Shown in pieces: positions 5,256 through 5,805 of a DNA stretch of 5,805 nucleotides. A model generated the notes under the pieces. It made no database searches and had not been told where the DNA came from. It saw only the letters and a program-made list of their open reading frames with translations. The stretch spans positions 1 to 5,805 of the forward strand of contig JAPLWP010000129.1 in assembly GCA_026396535.1 (NCBI GenBank). The letters run 5' to 3'. Source of the stretch: Candidatus Magasanikiibacteriota bacterium (GTDB taxonomy: Bacteria; Patescibacteriota; Patescibacteriia; Magasanikbacterales; GWA2-37-8). The position numbers were made by a program, and so were the translations under genes. Every line of letters starts with the position of its first letter. The stretch's first letter is position 1.

Positions 5256-5805
5256 TTAGCTGAGGTTATTTAAAAACTTTTTTAAAATCAAATCTGGTTT
5301 GCCGCCACCCCAAACAATTTCATAGACAGCTTGGGTCAATGGCATTTTTACTTTATATTTTTTAGCCAAAGCCAAAACAGTTTTGCAAGTCTCTACGCCT
5401 TCTACTGTTTGACCGACGGCTTTGGTAGTCTGTTCTTTGTTTAGATAGTTTGGTAGGCAAGCACCAAATTTACGATTACGGGAATGTTCGGACATGGCAG
5501 TGCCAATGAGGTCTCCCATGCCGGCCAGATCAAAGACCGTCTTTTCGTCGCCGCCCATTTTTTTCACCAGAGTGGAAATTTCTTTTAAGGCGGATACAAA
5601 AATAACCGCTTTGGTATTCATCGGATATCCGTAGCAGTCACATAGTCCGATAGCAATCGCGTAAACATTTTTTAAAGAACCGGCCACTTCGGTACCAATT
5701 ATGTCGGTGTTTTTTATTAGGCGTAAATTTTCATTTTCTAAAACCTGTTTGGTTAATTGGATGGCGGAATTTTCTCCGGCAATATTCATGGCGGTAAAAT
5801 AATTT
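5256..5805 (-). CDS. gpsA: Glycerol-3-phosphate dehydrogenase [NAD(P)+], C-terminal part (runs off the right edge)
   Basis: GpsA reduces dihydroxyacetone phosphate to sn-glycerol 3-phosphate, the backbone of phospholipids, in the cytoplasm. About 182 residues are visible, covering the end of the NAD-binding domain and the whole substrate-binding domain. Key parts, counting from the first complete codon at 5804, are GTEVAGSLKNVYAIAIG (37-53, with the catalytic Lys at 45), DLAGMGDLIGTAMSEHSRNRKFG (92-114, the family's GxGDLxxT...SRNR segment) and VEGVETC (134-140). The C-terminus is KPLTQAVYEIV-like (MPLTQAVYEIVWGGG at 154-168). The frame is open to the window edge. The ATG at 5789 is internal, and the N-terminal GxGxxG lies outside the window. 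The TAA stop (5258-5256) is 1 nt before the PBP start. Its place at the head of the wall genes would link membrane lipid and wall synthesis, which is inference. Confidence 0.95.
   Translation of the reverse strand, partial: NYFTAMNIAGENSAIQLTKQVLENENLRLIKNTDIIGTEVAGSLKNVYAIAIGLCDCYGYPMNTKAVIFVSALKEISTLVKKMGGDEKTVFDLAGMGDLIGTAMSEHSRNRKFGACLPNYLNKEQTTKAVGQTVEGVETCKTVLALAKKYKVKMPLTQAVYEIVWGGGKPDLILKKFLNNLS

Noticed and set aside
238..5805. TGA=Gly genetic code (code 25) as in some CPR lineages
   Set aside because: The intact genes translate at normal length under the standard bacterial code with no in-frame TGA. The one TGA met (3811-3809) is in the out-of-frame tail of the PBP fragment.

Overview
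The window is an AT-rich, fully packed stretch with every gene on the minus strand. It reads, in transcription order from right to left: gpsA (3' part) - class B penicillin-binding protein (ftsI-like) - murF - mraY - an ATE/GNAT-like acyltransferase - a nucleoside 2-deoxyribosyltransferase-fold protein - an Mpl/MurC-type Mur ligase (5' part). This is a rearranged dcw-like (division and cell wall) operon. The MurF starts almost directly at its P-loop, without the usual first Mur domain. Gene junctions are very tight, Shine-Dalgarno signals are nearly absent, and all six visible stops are TAA. Together these suggest a small-genome bacterium of the Candidate Phyla Radiation / Patescibacteria type. 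That placement is inferred from style and protein character and was not tested. The genes read through without TGA recoding, so nothing points to the TGA=Gly code of some CPR lineages.

Layout: 5805-5256 holds the C-terminal two thirds or so of glycerol-3-phosphate dehydrogenase (phospholipid precursor supply). 5254-3616 holds the PBP transpeptidase. 3609-2523 holds MurF, which adds D-Ala-D-Ala to the UDP-MurNAc peptide. A 51-nt gap (2522-2472) follows and carries a possible promoter. 2471-1359 is MraY, which makes lipid I. 1357-656 and 654-238 are two accessory genes of unproven role, inserted where other bacteria usually carry murD, ftsW and murG. 245-1 is the start of a Mur ligase with Mpl-like motifs. 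Apart from the 51-nt gap, neighbours are separated by 1 to 6 nt or overlap by 8 nt, so they are probably co-transcribed and translationally coupled.

Two things stand out. First, the PBP gene and murF, adjacent and normally essential, are each broken by what looks like an internal deletion rather than a simple one-base frameshift. About 30-40 codons are missing before the KTG motif of the PBP. About 70-80 codons are missing from the middle of MurF, including the region that should carry its DDTYNASP-type motif. In each gene the reading frame changes by the same step. An assembly error or a mixture of strains is the likeliest cause, but a real lesion cannot be excluded from sequence alone. Second, the mraY-to-Mur-ligase interval holds an ATE-family-like protein, whose known relatives are aminoacyl-tRNA-dependent transferases, and a nucleotide/nucleoside-processing-fold protein. 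Their position suggests, without proving, a role in wall-precursor modification.

No rRNA, tRNA, CRISPR array, insertion sequence or convincing intrinsic terminator was seen. Plus-strand open frames all lie opposite recognisable genes and are treated as shadows.
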